Shown in pieces: positions 23,244 to 32,748 of a stretch of DNA of 64,000 bases. The notes under the pieces are model-generated. The model did not search any database and had not been told where the DNA came from. It worked only from the letters and a program-made list of their open reading frames with translations. Each line of letters starts with the position of its first letter. Within the stretch, counting starts at the first letter, position 1. The translations under genes were made by a program, and so were the position numbers. The DNA comes from Vibrio sp. 14G-20 (lineage in GTDB: Bacteria > Pseudomonadota > Gammaproteobacteria > Enterobacterales > Vibrionaceae), in the NCBI RefSeq assembly GCF_026241515.1, contig NZ_JAPHPW010000001.1, positions 186,001-250,000 on the forward strand. The letters are read 5' to 3'.

Positions 23244-23259
23244 TTGTAAACGTTTCCAC
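23244..23259. promoter_or_regulatory. GalR-type operator between ABC permease and ATPase genes
   Basis: The plus strand reads TTGTAAACGTTTCCAC. On the minus strand this is GTGGAAACGTTTACAA, matching GTGNAANCGNTTNCAC at all but the last specified base. It lies centrally in the 296-base divergent region 23094-23389 and could control both directions. Confidence 0.72.
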
Positions 23260-23389
23260 AAAAAACACTACAGATCGTCATATTTATATGACTCGGATCA
23301 ATAAATCATGCGAGGCATCTAACAAATTTCTGATGAAAGCGTATGTTTTAAAGGCAAAGTGATGTAGTCCAACGAAGCAAGGAGAGAGC

Positions 23390-24472
23390 ATGGCTGATAT
23401 CAGCTTAAAACAGGTCATCAAACGATATGGTGATGTTCAAACGATCCATGGTGTTGATCTAGAAATAAGTAACGGCGAGTTCGTCGTATTCGTTGGGCCG
23501 TCTGGTTGTGGTAAATCAACCCTCTTACGCTTAGTTGCTGGCTTGGAAGAGATTACTGAAGGTGAGATTCATATCGGTGATGATCTTGTAAACGATATCG
23601 ATCCTGCCGAGCGTGGTGTCGCGATGGTATTTCAGTCCTATGCCCTTTATCCGCACATGACGGTTGAAGAAAATATGGGCTTTGGCCTGAAAATGAACGG
23701 GGTCGCTAAGGAAGTCGTCGAGAGACAGGTCACGGGCGCAGCCAAAACGCTTCAGTTGGAATCTTTATTGAAACGTAAACCTAAAGAATTGTCAGGTGGA
23801 CAACGTCAACGTGTTGCTATCGGTCGAGCAATTGTTCGTAACCCGAGAGTGTTCTTATTCGACGAACCATTGTCGAATCTAGATGCAGAACTTCGTGTCG
23901 ATATGCGCTTACAAATCGCTAAATTGCATCAAGATCTGCAAAACACCATGATCTATGTAACGCACGATCAAGTGGAAGCCATGACGCTTGCCGACAAAAT
24001 AGTCGTACTTAGAGATGGCCGCGTTGAACAAGTTGGTTCGCCACTCGAACTGTATCACTCTCCTCAAAATGAGTTTGTGGCCGGCTTTATTGGCTCTCCG
24101 AAAATGAACTTCTTACCTTGTTTGGTCAATAACATCTCTGAGACTCATGCCCAACTGACCGTAAATGGCTCGAGTAAAATTACGCTACCACTACCAAGTA
24201 ATGGTCTTGTTGAAGGACAAAAGCTCACTCTCGGCATTCGACCTGAACATTTGGAGATTAATGGCGAGTCGGATATCACCATTGAGTTCCAGAGTGAGGT
24301 CGTAGAAAGGCTAGGCAACAGCACTTATATGTTTGGTCAATCTTGTGGTGTAGACAGCTTTAAAGTTCATCTACCTGGGGATCAAGAAGTCGCACGCTAT
24401 CAGTCTCTCAATTTAAATTTCGCATCAAAAGATTGCCATCTGTTTGATGCTGAAGGTCAGCGTATTAACTAG
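23390..24472 (+). CDS. sugar ABC transporter ATP-binding protein (MalK/UgpC/MsmK type)
   Basis: 360-aa ATPase of the MalK subgroup. It has Walker A VGPSGCGKSTLLRL near residue 37, Q-loop MVFQSYALYPHMTV, signature LSGGQRQRVAIGRA, Walker B VFLFDEPLSNLDAEL and switch His in YVTHDQVEAMTLADK. The C-terminal ~120 residues form the TOBE/regulatory domain typical of MalK (LTLGIRPEHLEI). It is divergent from the two permeases and almost certainly energises them. Such ATPases can serve several CUT1 importers. RBS AAGGAGAG lies 5 bases before ATG. Confidence 0.93.
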   Translation: MADISLKQVIKRYGDVQTIHGVDLEISNGEFVVFVGPSGCGKSTLLRLVAGLEEITEGEIHIGDDLVNDIDPAERGVAMVFQSYALYPHMTVEENMGFGLKMNGVAKEVVERQVTGAAKTLQLESLLKRKPKELSGGQRQRVAIGRAIVRNPRVFLFDEPLSNLDAELRVDMRLQIAKLHQDLQNTMIYVTHDQVEAMTLADKIVVLRDGRVEQVGSPLELYHSPQNEFVAGFIGSPKMNFLPCLVNNISETHAQLTVNGSSKITLPLPSNGLVEGQKLTLGIRPEHLEINGESDITIEFQSEVVERLGNSTYMFGQSCGVDSFKVHLPGDQEVARYQSLNLNFASKDCHLFDAEGQRIN

Positions 24473-24483
24473 GCTTTAAAAAC

Positions 24484-24515
24484 GGTAGAGCTAGCTCGAT
24501 GTCGCTAGCTTTACC
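24484..24515 (+). terminator. stem-loop after the ABC ATPase gene
   Basis: GGTAGAGCTAGC pairs with GCTAGCTTTACC (one mismatch) over an 8-base loop, 12 bases after the stop. It lacks a clean T-run. The rest of the gap to 24753 shows no other feature. Confidence 0.5.
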
Positions 24516-24753
24516 ACTTCATTTCAAACTCATTTCTTGTGCCACTTTTAAGTAGTTAAACGCTTCCACTTTCTTCCTCTTTACCTTATGAAACATCTCT
24601 CAAAAGTTTCATAACTCACACCTAAATGTTGGCCTCTGAAGGCTTATTCGAACTTTATTTACCCTTAATAGCTATCCGGACATTAATTTGATAGTCGTTT
24701 ACTCAATAATGGCTAAACTATAGTGTCGCTTACCCCTTTCTGAGAAAACCTAA

Positions 24754-26094
24754 ATGCCTCATGCTGATTCCACCCTAAACAAACGCATGGGAATCGTTGC
24801 GCTCACCTGGCCAATTTTTATCGAAGTTCTTCTAAGAACCGCACTCAACACCAGCGATGTATTCATGTTATCGGGATACTCAGACAAAGCCGTGTCCGCC
24901 GTTGGTGTTATCTCTCAGATATCCTTTTTTCTGATCATCGTCTCAACCATGGTCAGCAGTGGTACAGGCATCCTAATCGCACAATACAACGGTGCTTCTC
25001 GCACTCAAGAGAGCGCTCACGTGGGCGTGGCGAGCATTATCTTGGCCATTATTACCGGTGTGTTACTCAGTATGATTGCGATTCTTGGTGCTGAATATTT
25101 TATTCCGCTCTACCAACTGGAAGCTCAAGTCGAACAGTACGCTCAAGAGTATCTGTTTATCAGTGGTGCTCTCACCTTTAATGTCACGATAGGTGTCGTT
25201 CTCACCACGATTCTACGCAGCCATGGCTATTCAAAATCACCGATGGTCATCAACATGATTGCAGGTGTTATCAACATCTTCGGCAACTACTGCGTACTTT
25301 ACCAACCTTTCGGGTTGCCAGTGTACGGCGTACAAGGGGTTGCAACAGCGACAGTTATTAGCCAAGTGATCGGCTTATTGATCTTAATCGGTGTCGTAAG
25401 AAACAAAGGCATTGACCTACCGATGAAACAGTTCAAATCTGTGCCTAAAGCTATCTATCAAAAAATCATGAAGATCGGCTCTATGAATGCTGGAGAAGTA
25501 CTCTCTTACAACATGGCGCAAATCAGTATTACCTTCTTTGTGGTTCAGATGGGAACGTCTTCACTGGCCGCGTTTACTTACGCACAAAACATCGCACGTC
25601 TCTCTTTTGCCTTTGCCTTAGCCATCGGCCAAGGTAGCCAAATCCAAACGGGTTATTACATAGGTAAAGGTTGGATAGATGAGATAGCCAACCGTGTACA
25701 ACGATACTTTGTAGTAGGCTTTATCGCCTCTATCACCATTACCTGCGTGGTCTATATTTTCCGATTCGAGATTTTGGATTTATTCACTCAAGACCCAGAG
25801 ATCATCGCACTGACTGCCGCACTCATCGCAGGCTCGATACTTTTAGAAGCTGGTCGCGTATTTAACCTGATTTTCATTTCTTGCTTAAAAGCCGCAGGCG
25901 ATATTAAGTTCCCTATCAAAATGGGCATTCTCAGTATGTGGGGCATTGGCGTTGCGATGAGTTATTTACTTGGTGTGCATTGGGGTTATGGCGTATTTGG
26001 TGCTTGGATGGCAATCGCGATGGACGAATGGTTCCGCGGATTGATTATGGTTCGTCGCTGGCGAGCGAAGAAATGGACTCGTTTTTCTTTGTAA
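24754..26094 (+). CDS. MATE family efflux transporter
   Basis: 446-aa polytopic membrane protein with about 12 hydrophobic segments in two homologous halves, typical of MATE (NorM/DinF) antiporters. The first half starts LNKRMGIVALTWPIFIEVLL, followed by SGTGILIAQYNGA. It is a cation-coupled exporter of unknown substrate. Within the galactoside island it has no obvious sugar role and could be an insertion or an exporter of a toxic by-product. The start ATG has no strong Shine-Dalgarno (GAGAAAACCTAA). A (GTAAGTA)3 repeat follows the stop. Confidence 0.88.
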   Translation: MPHADSTLNKRMGIVALTWPIFIEVLLRTALNTSDVFMLSGYSDKAVSAVGVISQISFFLIIVSTMVSSGTGILIAQYNGASRTQESAHVGVASIILAIITGVLLSMIAILGAEYFIPLYQLEAQVEQYAQEYLFISGALTFNVTIGVVLTTILRSHGYSKSPMVINMIAGVINIFGNYCVLYQPFGLPVYGVQGVATATVISQVIGLLILIGVVRNKGIDLPMKQFKSVPKAIYQKIMKIGSMNAGEVLSYNMAQISITFFVVQMGTSSLAAFTYAQNIARLSFAFALAIGQGSQIQTGYYIGKGWIDEIANRVQRYFVVGFIASITITCVVYIFRFEILDLFTQDPEIIALTAALIAGSILLEAGRVFNLIFISCLKAAGDIKFPIKMGILSMWGIGVAMSYLLGVHWGYGVFGAWMAIAMDEWFRGLIMVRRWRAKKWTRFSL

Positions 26095-26098
26095 ATTT

Positions 26099-26119
26099 GT
26101 AAGTAGTAAGTAGTAAGTA
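26099..26119. repeat. heptanucleotide tandem repeat (GTAAGTA)x3
   Basis: Three perfect 7-bp units start four bases after the MATE stop codon. It is noncoding. Confidence 0.9.
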
Positions 26120-26153
26120 GCCAGACAATAACCAATCATAAAAACAATATGTT

Positions 26154-26184
26154 AGGCATCTCACTCATTACAATTGAGATGCCT
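26154..26184. terminator. terminator between MATE and sodium/sugar symporter genes
   Basis: AGGCATCTCA pairs perfectly with TGAGATGCCT over an 11-base loop. It serves the MATE gene on the plus strand and follows the 25-bp 3' element of the symporter on the minus strand. Confidence 0.8.
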
Positions 26185-26193
26185 TTAAAGTTA

Positions 26194-26218
26194 TTGGCCT
26201 ACTATGATCCTTTTACTT
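26194..26218 (-). promoter_or_regulatory. conserved 25-bp galactose 3' element, copy C (after the symporter)
   Basis: The plus strand reads TTGGCCTACTATGATC followed by CTTTTACTT. It is 23 of 25 identical to copy A and 22 of 25 to copy B. It lies 43 bases after the symporter stop, with GAGCTT-N4 before the AGTAAAA core as in copy A, and the hairpin 26154-26184 follows in the transcript. Confidence 0.8.
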
Positions 26219-26261
26219 ATCAAGCTCATTTTAAAAGAACGAATAGCAGGCTCAGTGGAGG

Positions 26262-27959
26262 TTATGCGGCAGCTTCAAGCGCTTTCTTACGCTTTGCTAA
26301 TCGGCCAAAAATACCGACTAACATTACAATGCCGCACACACCGTACACCTGCATGATGGTTGGATCATCCGAGACAAAACCAACATCAGAGAACATCACG
26401 TAAGCACCTAATACCATGTAAAGAATGATAGTCGAAGCTTCGAAACGGAACTTCCAAGGTGTGACATCGATATTTTCATTCACAGGCATCACGTAATCAT
26501 CTTCACGTGGCATAAAGTAGCCAATGATGAACATCAGCGCCGTACAGACAACAAACAGAATCGCTAATTGGTGTAAGAAGTGAATCGGTGTTTTGAACAC
26601 TAACTGCATTGCCGCGTATGAGCTTACAAATACCACCAAGGCCACTTTAGCCGCTAGAGCTGGCACTCGTTTAGAGATATAACCCACAAACACGATAGTG
26701 AAGATTGGCACACTGAAGAAGCCCGCTACCATTTGTAAGTATTGGAACAAACCTTCTGGCGCATACATGATGAACGGTGCGATACATACCGAGATAATCG
26801 CAATCACGACACCAAAAATACGCCCTTTACCCACTAGCTCTTCATCGGTTTTGCCTTGGCCAAACAAAGGCTTGTAAACGTTCAATGCGAACAGAGTCGT
26901 CGAGCTATTCAACACGCCATTAAAGGTACTCAAAATCGCACCAAACATGACCGCTACGAAGAAACCCACCAGCGGCTTAGGTAAAACTTCATTAACTAAA
27001 CGGGTGTACATGGTATCAGGATTACCCGCATCAGCACCAAACATGTGAAAAGCGATGATGCCTGGAATGATTAGGAACAACGGAGAGATAACCTTAATCG
27101 CACCCGCAAGGATGACCCCTTTCTGACCTTCTTTTAAGTTCTTAGCACCCAACGCACGCTGGATGATTGATTGATCCGTACCCCAGTAGTAAAGGTTCAC
27201 AAGTAGAAGACCTGTAAACAAGGTTGAGAACGGCAGTGGATCAGTCTCTGTACCAACCGATTGCAGCTTCTCTGGCGCTGCATAAAGCAGAATATCCAAG
27301 CCAGCACCAAAGCTGCCCTCGCCCAACACCATTAAACCAAACACGGGGATCATCATGCCGCCAACAATCAGGCCTACGCCATTAATCGTATCTGCAATCA
27401 CAACCGCTTTTAGGCCGCCATAAATCGCGTAAAAGAAGCCAAGTAGACCAATCGTCGCCGCAATAAGGGCTATTGAACTAAACTCTGAAATGTTTAGCAG
27501 AGCTTGAACATCAAAGATCTCTCCCAGAACAACGGCACCGGCATAAAGTGTGGTTGGCAAGATATTGATGACGTACTGGCACAAGAAAAGTAACGTCACA
27601 AACTTCTTCACCGACATGTCGTAACGGCTCTCTAAGAAGTCTGGAATCGTCGTTATCCCTTGCTTCAGGTAACGCGGTACCAGCATCAGAGCGATGATGA
27701 CTAAAGTAACACCAGACGCCACTTCCCAACCCATGACACTCATGTTGTGGGTATAAGCTTGTGCACTCATGCCAACAAAGCTAGTCGCGCTTAAATTGGT
27801 TAAAATTAGGGAGCTGGCAATCAAACCACCGGTTAAGCTTCTTCCGCCGAGAAAGAAACCGTCTTGTGAGGTGTTCTTGTCATTTTTAACTTTGTTGTAG
27901 GTAAACGCGACAACAAAACCAGTAAATAACAAGAATGACAGCAGAACTGTAATAGACAT
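26262..27959 (-). CDS. sodium/sugar symporter (SSS family, SGLT-like)
   Basis: 565-aa sodium:solute symporter with about 14 hydrophobic segments. It has GGRSLTGGLIASSLILTNLS near the N-terminus (Na+ site region), FFYAIYGGLKAVVIADTING, and LYYWGTDQSIIQRALGAKNL, which matches the NLYYWGFNQYIIQRTLAAK segment of the V. parahaemolyticus galactose transporter vSGLT. It probably imports galactose or an alpha-galactoside with Na+. It lies 102 bases downstream of the alpha-galactosidase on the same strand, with a stem-loop between them. The 25-bp 3' element follows its stop. Confidence 0.9.
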   Translation of the reverse strand: MSITVLLSFLLFTGFVVAFTYNKVKNDKNTSQDGFFLGGRSLTGGLIASSLILTNLSATSFVGMSAQAYTHNMSVMGWEVASGVTLVIIALMLVPRYLKQGITTIPDFLESRYDMSVKKFVTLLFLCQYVINILPTTLYAGAVVLGEIFDVQALLNISEFSSIALIAATIGLLGFFYAIYGGLKAVVIADTINGVGLIVGGMMIPVFGLMVLGEGSFGAGLDILLYAAPEKLQSVGTETDPLPFSTLFTGLLLVNLYYWGTDQSIIQRALGAKNLKEGQKGVILAGAIKVISPLFLIIPGIIAFHMFGADAGNPDTMYTRLVNEVLPKPLVGFFVAVMFGAILSTFNGVLNSSTTLFALNVYKPLFGQGKTDEELVGKGRIFGVVIAIISVCIAPFIMYAPEGLFQYLQMVAGFFSVPIFTIVFVGYISKRVPALAAKVALVVFVSSYAAMQLVFKTPIHFLHQLAILFVVCTALMFIIGYFMPREDDYVMPVNENIDVTPWKFRFEASTIILYMVLGAYVMFSDVGFVSDDPTIMQVYGVCGIVMLVGIFGRLAKRKKALEAAA

Positions 27960-27985
27960 TTTGTATTCCTTAAGTTTAGTTATTG

Positions 27986-28007
27986 CGGCAGCAATTCCTC
28001 GCTGCCG
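27986..28007 (-). other. stem-loop between alpha-galactosidase and symporter genes
   Basis: CGGCAGC and GCTGCCG form a perfect 7-bp stem over an 8-base loop. It is intercistronic, so it may be a processing or attenuation site within the two-gene operon. Confidence 0.55.
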
Positions 28008-28061
28008 ATTATATTTTTATATTTAGAATTTTATTTGTAGGGGGAGCTCAGAGTTAACGCT

Positions 28062-30164
28062 TCATATCTTTTTCAGATGAACAATCAAGGCTGACTCTGG
28101 GTCTAGAATCGGTAAGGTCAATCCAATTTCCTTGAGGTTATCGCCACTCAGGGTCAACGTTTTGTCGAGCCATTGGGGGCGCTGTTTCATCAATTGAAAA
28201 CTGGTTTTTGGCATGTCCACTAACTGCACTTGATACATCGCGTTGTCTTCCACACAGCTAATACGAAGTGGAGAAGGCAGAGCATATTCAGGCATCGCTA
28301 ATTGGCACACGGTGATCAGCATTTCATCGTCACTTTCAACGCCATAAATATTCTGATTTTTGTCCGAAGGATCCATTCGGAAACTACGACCAGAATGCAA
28401 AACATGACGAAATTGCTTATGCAGTGAGATGTAATGTGAGAATGCTTGTTTCTCTTCCGGTGACTCTTTAACAGGGTCAAGCTCAACACCCATATGCCCC
28501 ATGAGTGCAGTTACACCACGCATATTGATGCTGTGACGACGGTTGGTTGAGTGGCATTCTGCTGGGCCAATGTGCGCCCCCATCACTTCTGGTGGGAAGA
28601 AGTAACTCATGCCTTTCTGAATGGCTTGACGCTCTAAGGCATCATTACAATCCGATGCCCAGAAACGATGTGTTCGTTTTAGAATTTCAAAATCGATACG
28701 GCCGCCGCCCGAAGAACAGGACTCAATCTCGACTTCTGGGTGTGCTAGGTTCAACTCATCAACAAGACGATAAAGCGCTTTCGTTTGACCATGTACCGCA
28801 GCCTTACCTTGGTGACCAGGTTGAACCAACTCTCGGTTCATGTCCCACTTAAGATAAGTAATGTTGTATCGAGTCAGCAGCGCATTGAGGCGTTCATATA
28901 GGTAGTTAAAACACGCTTCATTTTGTAGGTCTAACACGTATTGCCAACGACCAGATGGTTGATGATACCCTTGTAAACCAAGCACCCAATCAGGATGGTT
29001 TCGGTAAAGATTCGAATCTTGGCTGACCATTTCAGGTTCAACCCAAAGACCAAATTCCATGCCTTGTTGGTTTACATGTTCAATCACAGGCTCTAAGCCA
29101 TTTGGGTATTTCACTTCATCCAAATACCAGTCGCCCAGTGCCGTGCGTTCACCATAACGCCCCACAAACCAACCATCATCAATAATGAAACGTTCAACAC
29201 CCATTACGCCCGCTTCCGTTGCCATCTTCATGATGTAGTCAGGCTTGTGATCAAAATAGATCCCTTCCCATGTATTCAAGTGAACGGGACGAGGTTTATC
29301 GGTTGGAAATTGAATAATGTTGTCACGAACAAATTGCTGAAAACGCTGAGCAATACCGTTCAAGCCAGAATTGCTGTAACAGCCATAGAGCCAAGGCGTC
29401 TGATAAGTAGCCTCTGGTTCTAGAATCGATTCACCCGCTAGCAATAACTCTCCCGCTTGAACAAAGCGGCGACCATCACTACGAACATCCGCGCGCATTT
29501 GGTGGTTACCACTCCAACCCAAATGAAATCCCCATACCAAACCATGTTGCTCTGAGAACCCTTGAGTCCCTGCAAACATGCCAGGGAAGTTTTCATGTGA
29601 AGTACGACCGCGACGGTTCTCTTGCATGAAGCCGCCGTGTTCAAAACGCTGACGTTGCGTTTGAAATTCATGACACCAACGGCCATGGAACGTCATGAGC
29701 TCGTTTGCATGATTCGGCAATGGCAGCGTTGAAGAAAGCTTGTTCAAGTAGTATTTATTGCTGCCTTTATTGGTGACGGTTACACGCTTTTGGACGACGT
29801 CAGATTCGAAATCCAGTTTGATCTCAACCTTAAGCTCCAGTAGAGCAACCTTGTCTTCAAGGAAAAAACTCACTTCTTGATCTTGGGCATCGTAACGAAC
29901 GGTCTTAAAGACGGGAGCCCAATCAAGCCCTTCTCTATGACCTTCAATGCCCGGAGCGTTAAAGTGTCCACTGCCTAACTCAGGGCAAAGAGAAAGTGGC
30001 ACATCCACATCAAGTCGAGCTTGAGAAATCGGTCTTTCTGTCGAAAGCAGAAGATCTTCATCAATACTTGCGATCTTTGCCCCCCAATGCAAAACCTCTG
30101 GAACACGCCCTGATTTAATGATCAAACTATGATTTTTACTCTTTAAGTGAATAAATTCGTTCAT
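28062..30164 (-). CDS. alpha-galactosidase (glycoside hydrolase family 36)
   Basis: 700-aa GH36 enzyme that releases terminal alpha-galactose from melibiose- or raffinose-type sugars. The catalytic nucleophile is D441 in YLKWDMNRE and the acid/base is D505 in RFWASDCNDALERQ. The substrate loop ESCSSGGGRIDFE and the FIIDDGWFVGRY strand are intact. No signal peptide is seen, so it is cytoplasmic. It is the first gene of an operon with the sodium/sugar symporter and is divergent from a LacI-type regulator (RafR/AgaR-like). One operator candidate lies 14 bases upstream of the start, close enough to block transcription elongation or initiation. Confidence 0.94.
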   Translation of the reverse strand: MNEFIHLKSKNHSLIIKSGRVPEVLHWGAKIASIDEDLLLSTERPISQARLDVDVPLSLCPELGSGHFNAPGIEGHREGLDWAPVFKTVRYDAQDQEVSFFLEDKVALLELKVEIKLDFESDVVQKRVTVTNKGSNKYYLNKLSSTLPLPNHANELMTFHGRWCHEFQTQRQRFEHGGFMQENRRGRTSHENFPGMFAGTQGFSEQHGLVWGFHLGWSGNHQMRADVRSDGRRFVQAGELLLAGESILEPEATYQTPWLYGCYSNSGLNGIAQRFQQFVRDNIIQFPTDKPRPVHLNTWEGIYFDHKPDYIMKMATEAGVMGVERFIIDDGWFVGRYGERTALGDWYLDEVKYPNGLEPVIEHVNQQGMEFGLWVEPEMVSQDSNLYRNHPDWVLGLQGYHQPSGRWQYVLDLQNEACFNYLYERLNALLTRYNITYLKWDMNRELVQPGHQGKAAVHGQTKALYRLVDELNLAHPEVEIESCSSGGGRIDFEILKRTHRFWASDCNDALERQAIQKGMSYFFPPEVMGAHIGPAECHSTNRRHSINMRGVTALMGHMGVELDPVKESPEEKQAFSHYISLHKQFRHVLHSGRSFRMDPSDKNQNIYGVESDDEMLITVCQLAMPEYALPSPLRISCVEDNAMYQVQLVDMPKTSFQLMKQRPQWLDKTLTLSGDNLKEIGLTLPILDPESALIVHLKKI

Positions 30165-30177
30165 TACTAATCTCTAC

Positions 30178-30191
30178 TGTTTTCGTAAACA
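30178..30191. promoter_or_regulatory. LacI-type operator O1 just upstream of the alpha-galactosidase gene
   Basis: TGTTTTCGTAAACA is a 14-bp near-palindrome with a central CG and one mismatched pair. It lies 14-27 bases before the start codon. Its TGTTT/AAACA arms match the second site at 30298. Confidence 0.65.
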
Positions 30192-30297
30192 TAATATAGA
30201 AATAATAGTGAACCCATCACGCCAAATTAGTATCCAACACCGACAAAATCGTGATGTAAATTGGCTTTAACATTCGAAAAATTTGCACAAGATCGAC

Positions 30298-30311
30298 TGT
30301 TTCCGGAAACA
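30298..30311. promoter_or_regulatory. LacI-type operator O2 in the divergent region
   Basis: TGTTTCCGGAAACA is a perfect 14-bp palindrome. It is exactly 120 bp from the first operator, centre to centre, and about 100 bases upstream of the regulator gene. The spacing would allow DNA looping by a tetramer or cooperative dimers. Confidence 0.7.
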
Positions 30312-30412
30312 TTTTTAATGTTTTAAAAGACATTTATTTGAGAGTGAGCAGAGTTTAGTTTGGTAAATTTCGGTAGGCTTATTTCACTCTAAAATATTCG
30401 ATGAGCAGAGCG

Positions 30413-31486
30413 ATGAGTATCACCTTCAAAGACGTAGCAAAACTGGCTGGGGTATCCACCCAAACAGTATCTCGAGTAACCAATGGCTCACAAGACGTCG
30501 CGGAATCCACCCGCAACAAGGTTAACGCCGCGATAAAGCAACTTGGTTATGTACCCAATAAAGGTGCGCAAATGCTCAGTCGAGCCAAGTCCACCAGCGT
30601 TGGCTTAGTCACTCTCGATATGGCACTGCATGGCGCAGCAATGATCGCCAATGGCGTGCGAATGCAGGCTCATGATATGAGTTATGGCGTCGCTTTCTCT
30701 GTTGTTTCCGAGCCTAATCTCGCGAACACCCGTGAGGCTATTCGTGAACTGATGGCTCAACAGGTCGACAGCATTATTCTGAATGTGCCTTTAAAGAGTG
30801 CCGATGCAGAATTGTTAGTGGAACAATATCAGCACCTCAACCTAATCTTCATTGATGTCCCTTCTAACAGCCAAGTGAACTATGTTTGCGGTGATCATGC
30901 GGAAGGAGCAAAACTGGCGGCTCAACATCTACTTGAGAGCGGACGAACGGACTTCCTGTTAATCACTGGCCCGAACGAATCCAGCGCCTCAAAGATTCGA
31001 CATCAAAGTTGGTTAGCCGCGTTATCAGATGCAGAGAGTAAGGTGCAGTATCAATATCAAGGAAACTGGCAAGCAGAAAGTGGTTATCTTGGCGTTCGAG
31101 AAGCTGTCGCTAAACAAGCCGTATTTGATGCCGTGTTAGTGGCAAGTGATCAGATGGCATTAGGGGTTTTACGTGCACTGCAAGAACTGCAGATACCTGT
31201 CCCTGATAAGGTTGCTGTCGTCGGCTTTGATGGAATCGAGGACAGTGCGTTTTTTAATCCACCATTGACCACAATCAAACAGGACTTCACCACGATTGGC
31301 CGACAAGCTGTGGTACTTGCAGAGAAGCTCAACGCTAACTCACAAGATGCTTTACTGCAGCACCATATCGAAACGGCATTACTCCCAAGAGAAAGCAGCC
31401 AACCTAAGGTGACGGCTCACTATGAAAAACAAGAGATCGAGCAACTGCTAAAAAGGATTCAGACCCTTTTGCCAGAATCGACATAA
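30413..31486 (+). CDS. LacI-family regulator of the alpha-galactoside genes
   Basis: 357-aa LacI-family repressor. The helix-turn-helix is ITFKDVAKLAGVSTQTVSRV, with a hinge around AQMLSRAKSTSVG and a core with VASDQMALGVLRALQ and VAVVGFDGIEDSAFFNPPLT. The start ATG at 30413 aligns with other family N-termini. An in-frame ATG 12 bases earlier would add MSRA, and neither has a strong Shine-Dalgarno. The divergent position next to the GH36 gene and the two TGTTT-AAACA operators argue that it controls that operon and itself, like RafR/AgaR-type regulators. Confidence 0.86.
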   Translation: MSITFKDVAKLAGVSTQTVSRVTNGSQDVAESTRNKVNAAIKQLGYVPNKGAQMLSRAKSTSVGLVTLDMALHGAAMIANGVRMQAHDMSYGVAFSVVSEPNLANTREAIRELMAQQVDSIILNVPLKSADAELLVEQYQHLNLIFIDVPSNSQVNYVCGDHAEGAKLAAQHLLESGRTDFLLITGPNESSASKIRHQSWLAALSDAESKVQYQYQGNWQAESGYLGVREAVAKQAVFDAVLVASDQMALGVLRALQELQIPVPDKVAVVGFDGIEDSAFFNPPLTTIKQDFTTIGRQAVVLAEKLNANSQDALLQHHIETALLPRESSQPKVTAHYEKQEIEQLLKRIQTLLPEST

Positions 31487-31490
31487 AAGA

Positions 31491-31518
31491 AAAAGCGCTA
31501 GGGGGAGCTAGCGCTTTT
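31491..31518. terminator. terminator after the alpha-galactoside regulator
   Basis: AAAAGCGCTAG pairs with CTAGCGCTTTT over the loop GGGGAG, 5 bases after the stop. The remaining gap to 31720 is AT-rich with no recognised feature. Confidence 0.88.
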
Positions 31519-31720
31519 AAGACCAACTAAGTCCGTTTAGCCTGGTAGTTTTTTAAGCTATATCATAAGGATATAACCAATTTTTTTACTTAGGTAAATC
31601 AAAAATCCTATTCTTTACGACTGCTTTTAGTCGTAAATTAAGTATAGTCTGGTTCTTGTAATAAACCGTATTTTTCTAAAATTAATTCATATAAATTTGA
31701 CGATTAATCGACACAATAAA

Positions 31721-32647
31721 CTATTCGGAAATCACAGATGAGATCGCATTAGTAATCAACTCTCTAAGTAGTTTGTTTTTATCATCTAAATGCTTTGTCT
31801 TTCTATAAACAAGCTGGATATCAAAATCTGGAACACCAATCGGTGGTTTCACAGCCAGTAAGGTTTCTTCGTTATCGATATCCTTGCGCGCAACTAGCTT
31901 GGGGACAATACACAACAGTTCTCTACCACGGATTAGTCGCTTAACGGTCAAAAAGTTACTGGAAGATATCGCCACTTTTCGACTGAGACCGAGTTCATTC
32001 AAACGACTATCCACACCTGTCTTTAAAGACCCAATCGGAGAAACGAGTGCGTGCTCGACCGCAACAAATTGTTCTAACGACATCGGTTCTTCAATAGGTA
32101 GAACTGATTGATCAAGTAAACAAACATGTTGTTCCGTGTACAAATGCTTTGTTCGATATTGCTTTGGTACCTCACCAAAGCTGCCTATCGTCATATCGAG
32201 CTTGGCATCTTCAAAGACTTGCTGATAGTTACTCCGGTTTACATTGAACAACGCCACTTGGGAATAAGGAGAGGATTGCTTAATTAGGTCAAACACTATT
32301 GGAGCGAACATCTGCTCGGCATAATCAGTGAGACCAATCTTCCAAGTCCCTTTATAGGTCTCGGCATCAAACGATTTAGATAACAGAACTTCAGACTGGA
32401 TGGTATTCAGTAGCGCGTCCACGGTGCTTGATAGTTCAATGGCTCGATCGGTCGCCTCCATCTTGCTACCTACGCGCTCAAACAAAGGGTCATCAAACAA
32501 CTTTCGTAGCCTTTGTAAGCTATGGCTCATCGCAGATTGGCTGACATAACAACGCTCGGCAGCCTTACTCACGCTATTCGTTTTATACAAAGCCTGCAGT
32601 GCAATCAACAAGTTAAGATCGATCCCTTTCCAATTAAAATCAGCCAT
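31721..32647 (-). CDS. LysR-family transcriptional regulator
   Basis: 308-aa LysR regulator. The N-terminal helix-turn-helix TNSVSKAAERCYVSQSAMSH is followed by LQRLRKLFDDPLFER and a substrate-binding domain that looks like the NodD/LeuO subgroup. The start ATG gives MADFNWKGIDLNLLIALQ. A TTG nine bases upstream is in frame but less likely. It is divergent from chrA with a 101-base shared region, so it is the probable regulator of chrA. The effector is unknown. Confidence 0.85.
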   Translation of the reverse strand: MADFNWKGIDLNLLIALQALYKTNSVSKAAERCYVSQSAMSHSLQRLRKLFDDPLFERVGSKMEATDRAIELSSTVDALLNTIQSEVLLSKSFDAETYKGTWKIGLTDYAEQMFAPIVFDLIKQSSPYSQVALFNVNRSNYQQVFEDAKLDMTIGSFGEVPKQYRTKHLYTEQHVCLLDQSVLPIEEPMSLEQFVAVEHALVSPIGSLKTGVDSRLNELGLSRKVAISSSNFLTVKRLIRGRELLCIVPKLVARKDIDNEETLLAVKPPIGVPDFDIQLVYRKTKHLDDKNKLLRELITNAISSVISE

Positions 32648-32675
32648 ACCAAGCAACCTATTTCATTCATATTTA

Positions 32676-32690
32676 TAATTAAAATAATTA
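32676..32690. promoter_or_regulatory. inverted repeat in the lysR-chrA divergent promoter
   Basis: TAATTA-AAA-TAATTA, an AT-rich dyad between the two start codons. It is a possible LysR box (T-N11-A form), but low complexity makes this weak. Confidence 0.3.
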
Positions 32691-32748
32691 ATTTGAATCA
32701 TAGTTCAACTCCACCTAAATTACGCTAAACATTTATCTGGAATCGATC

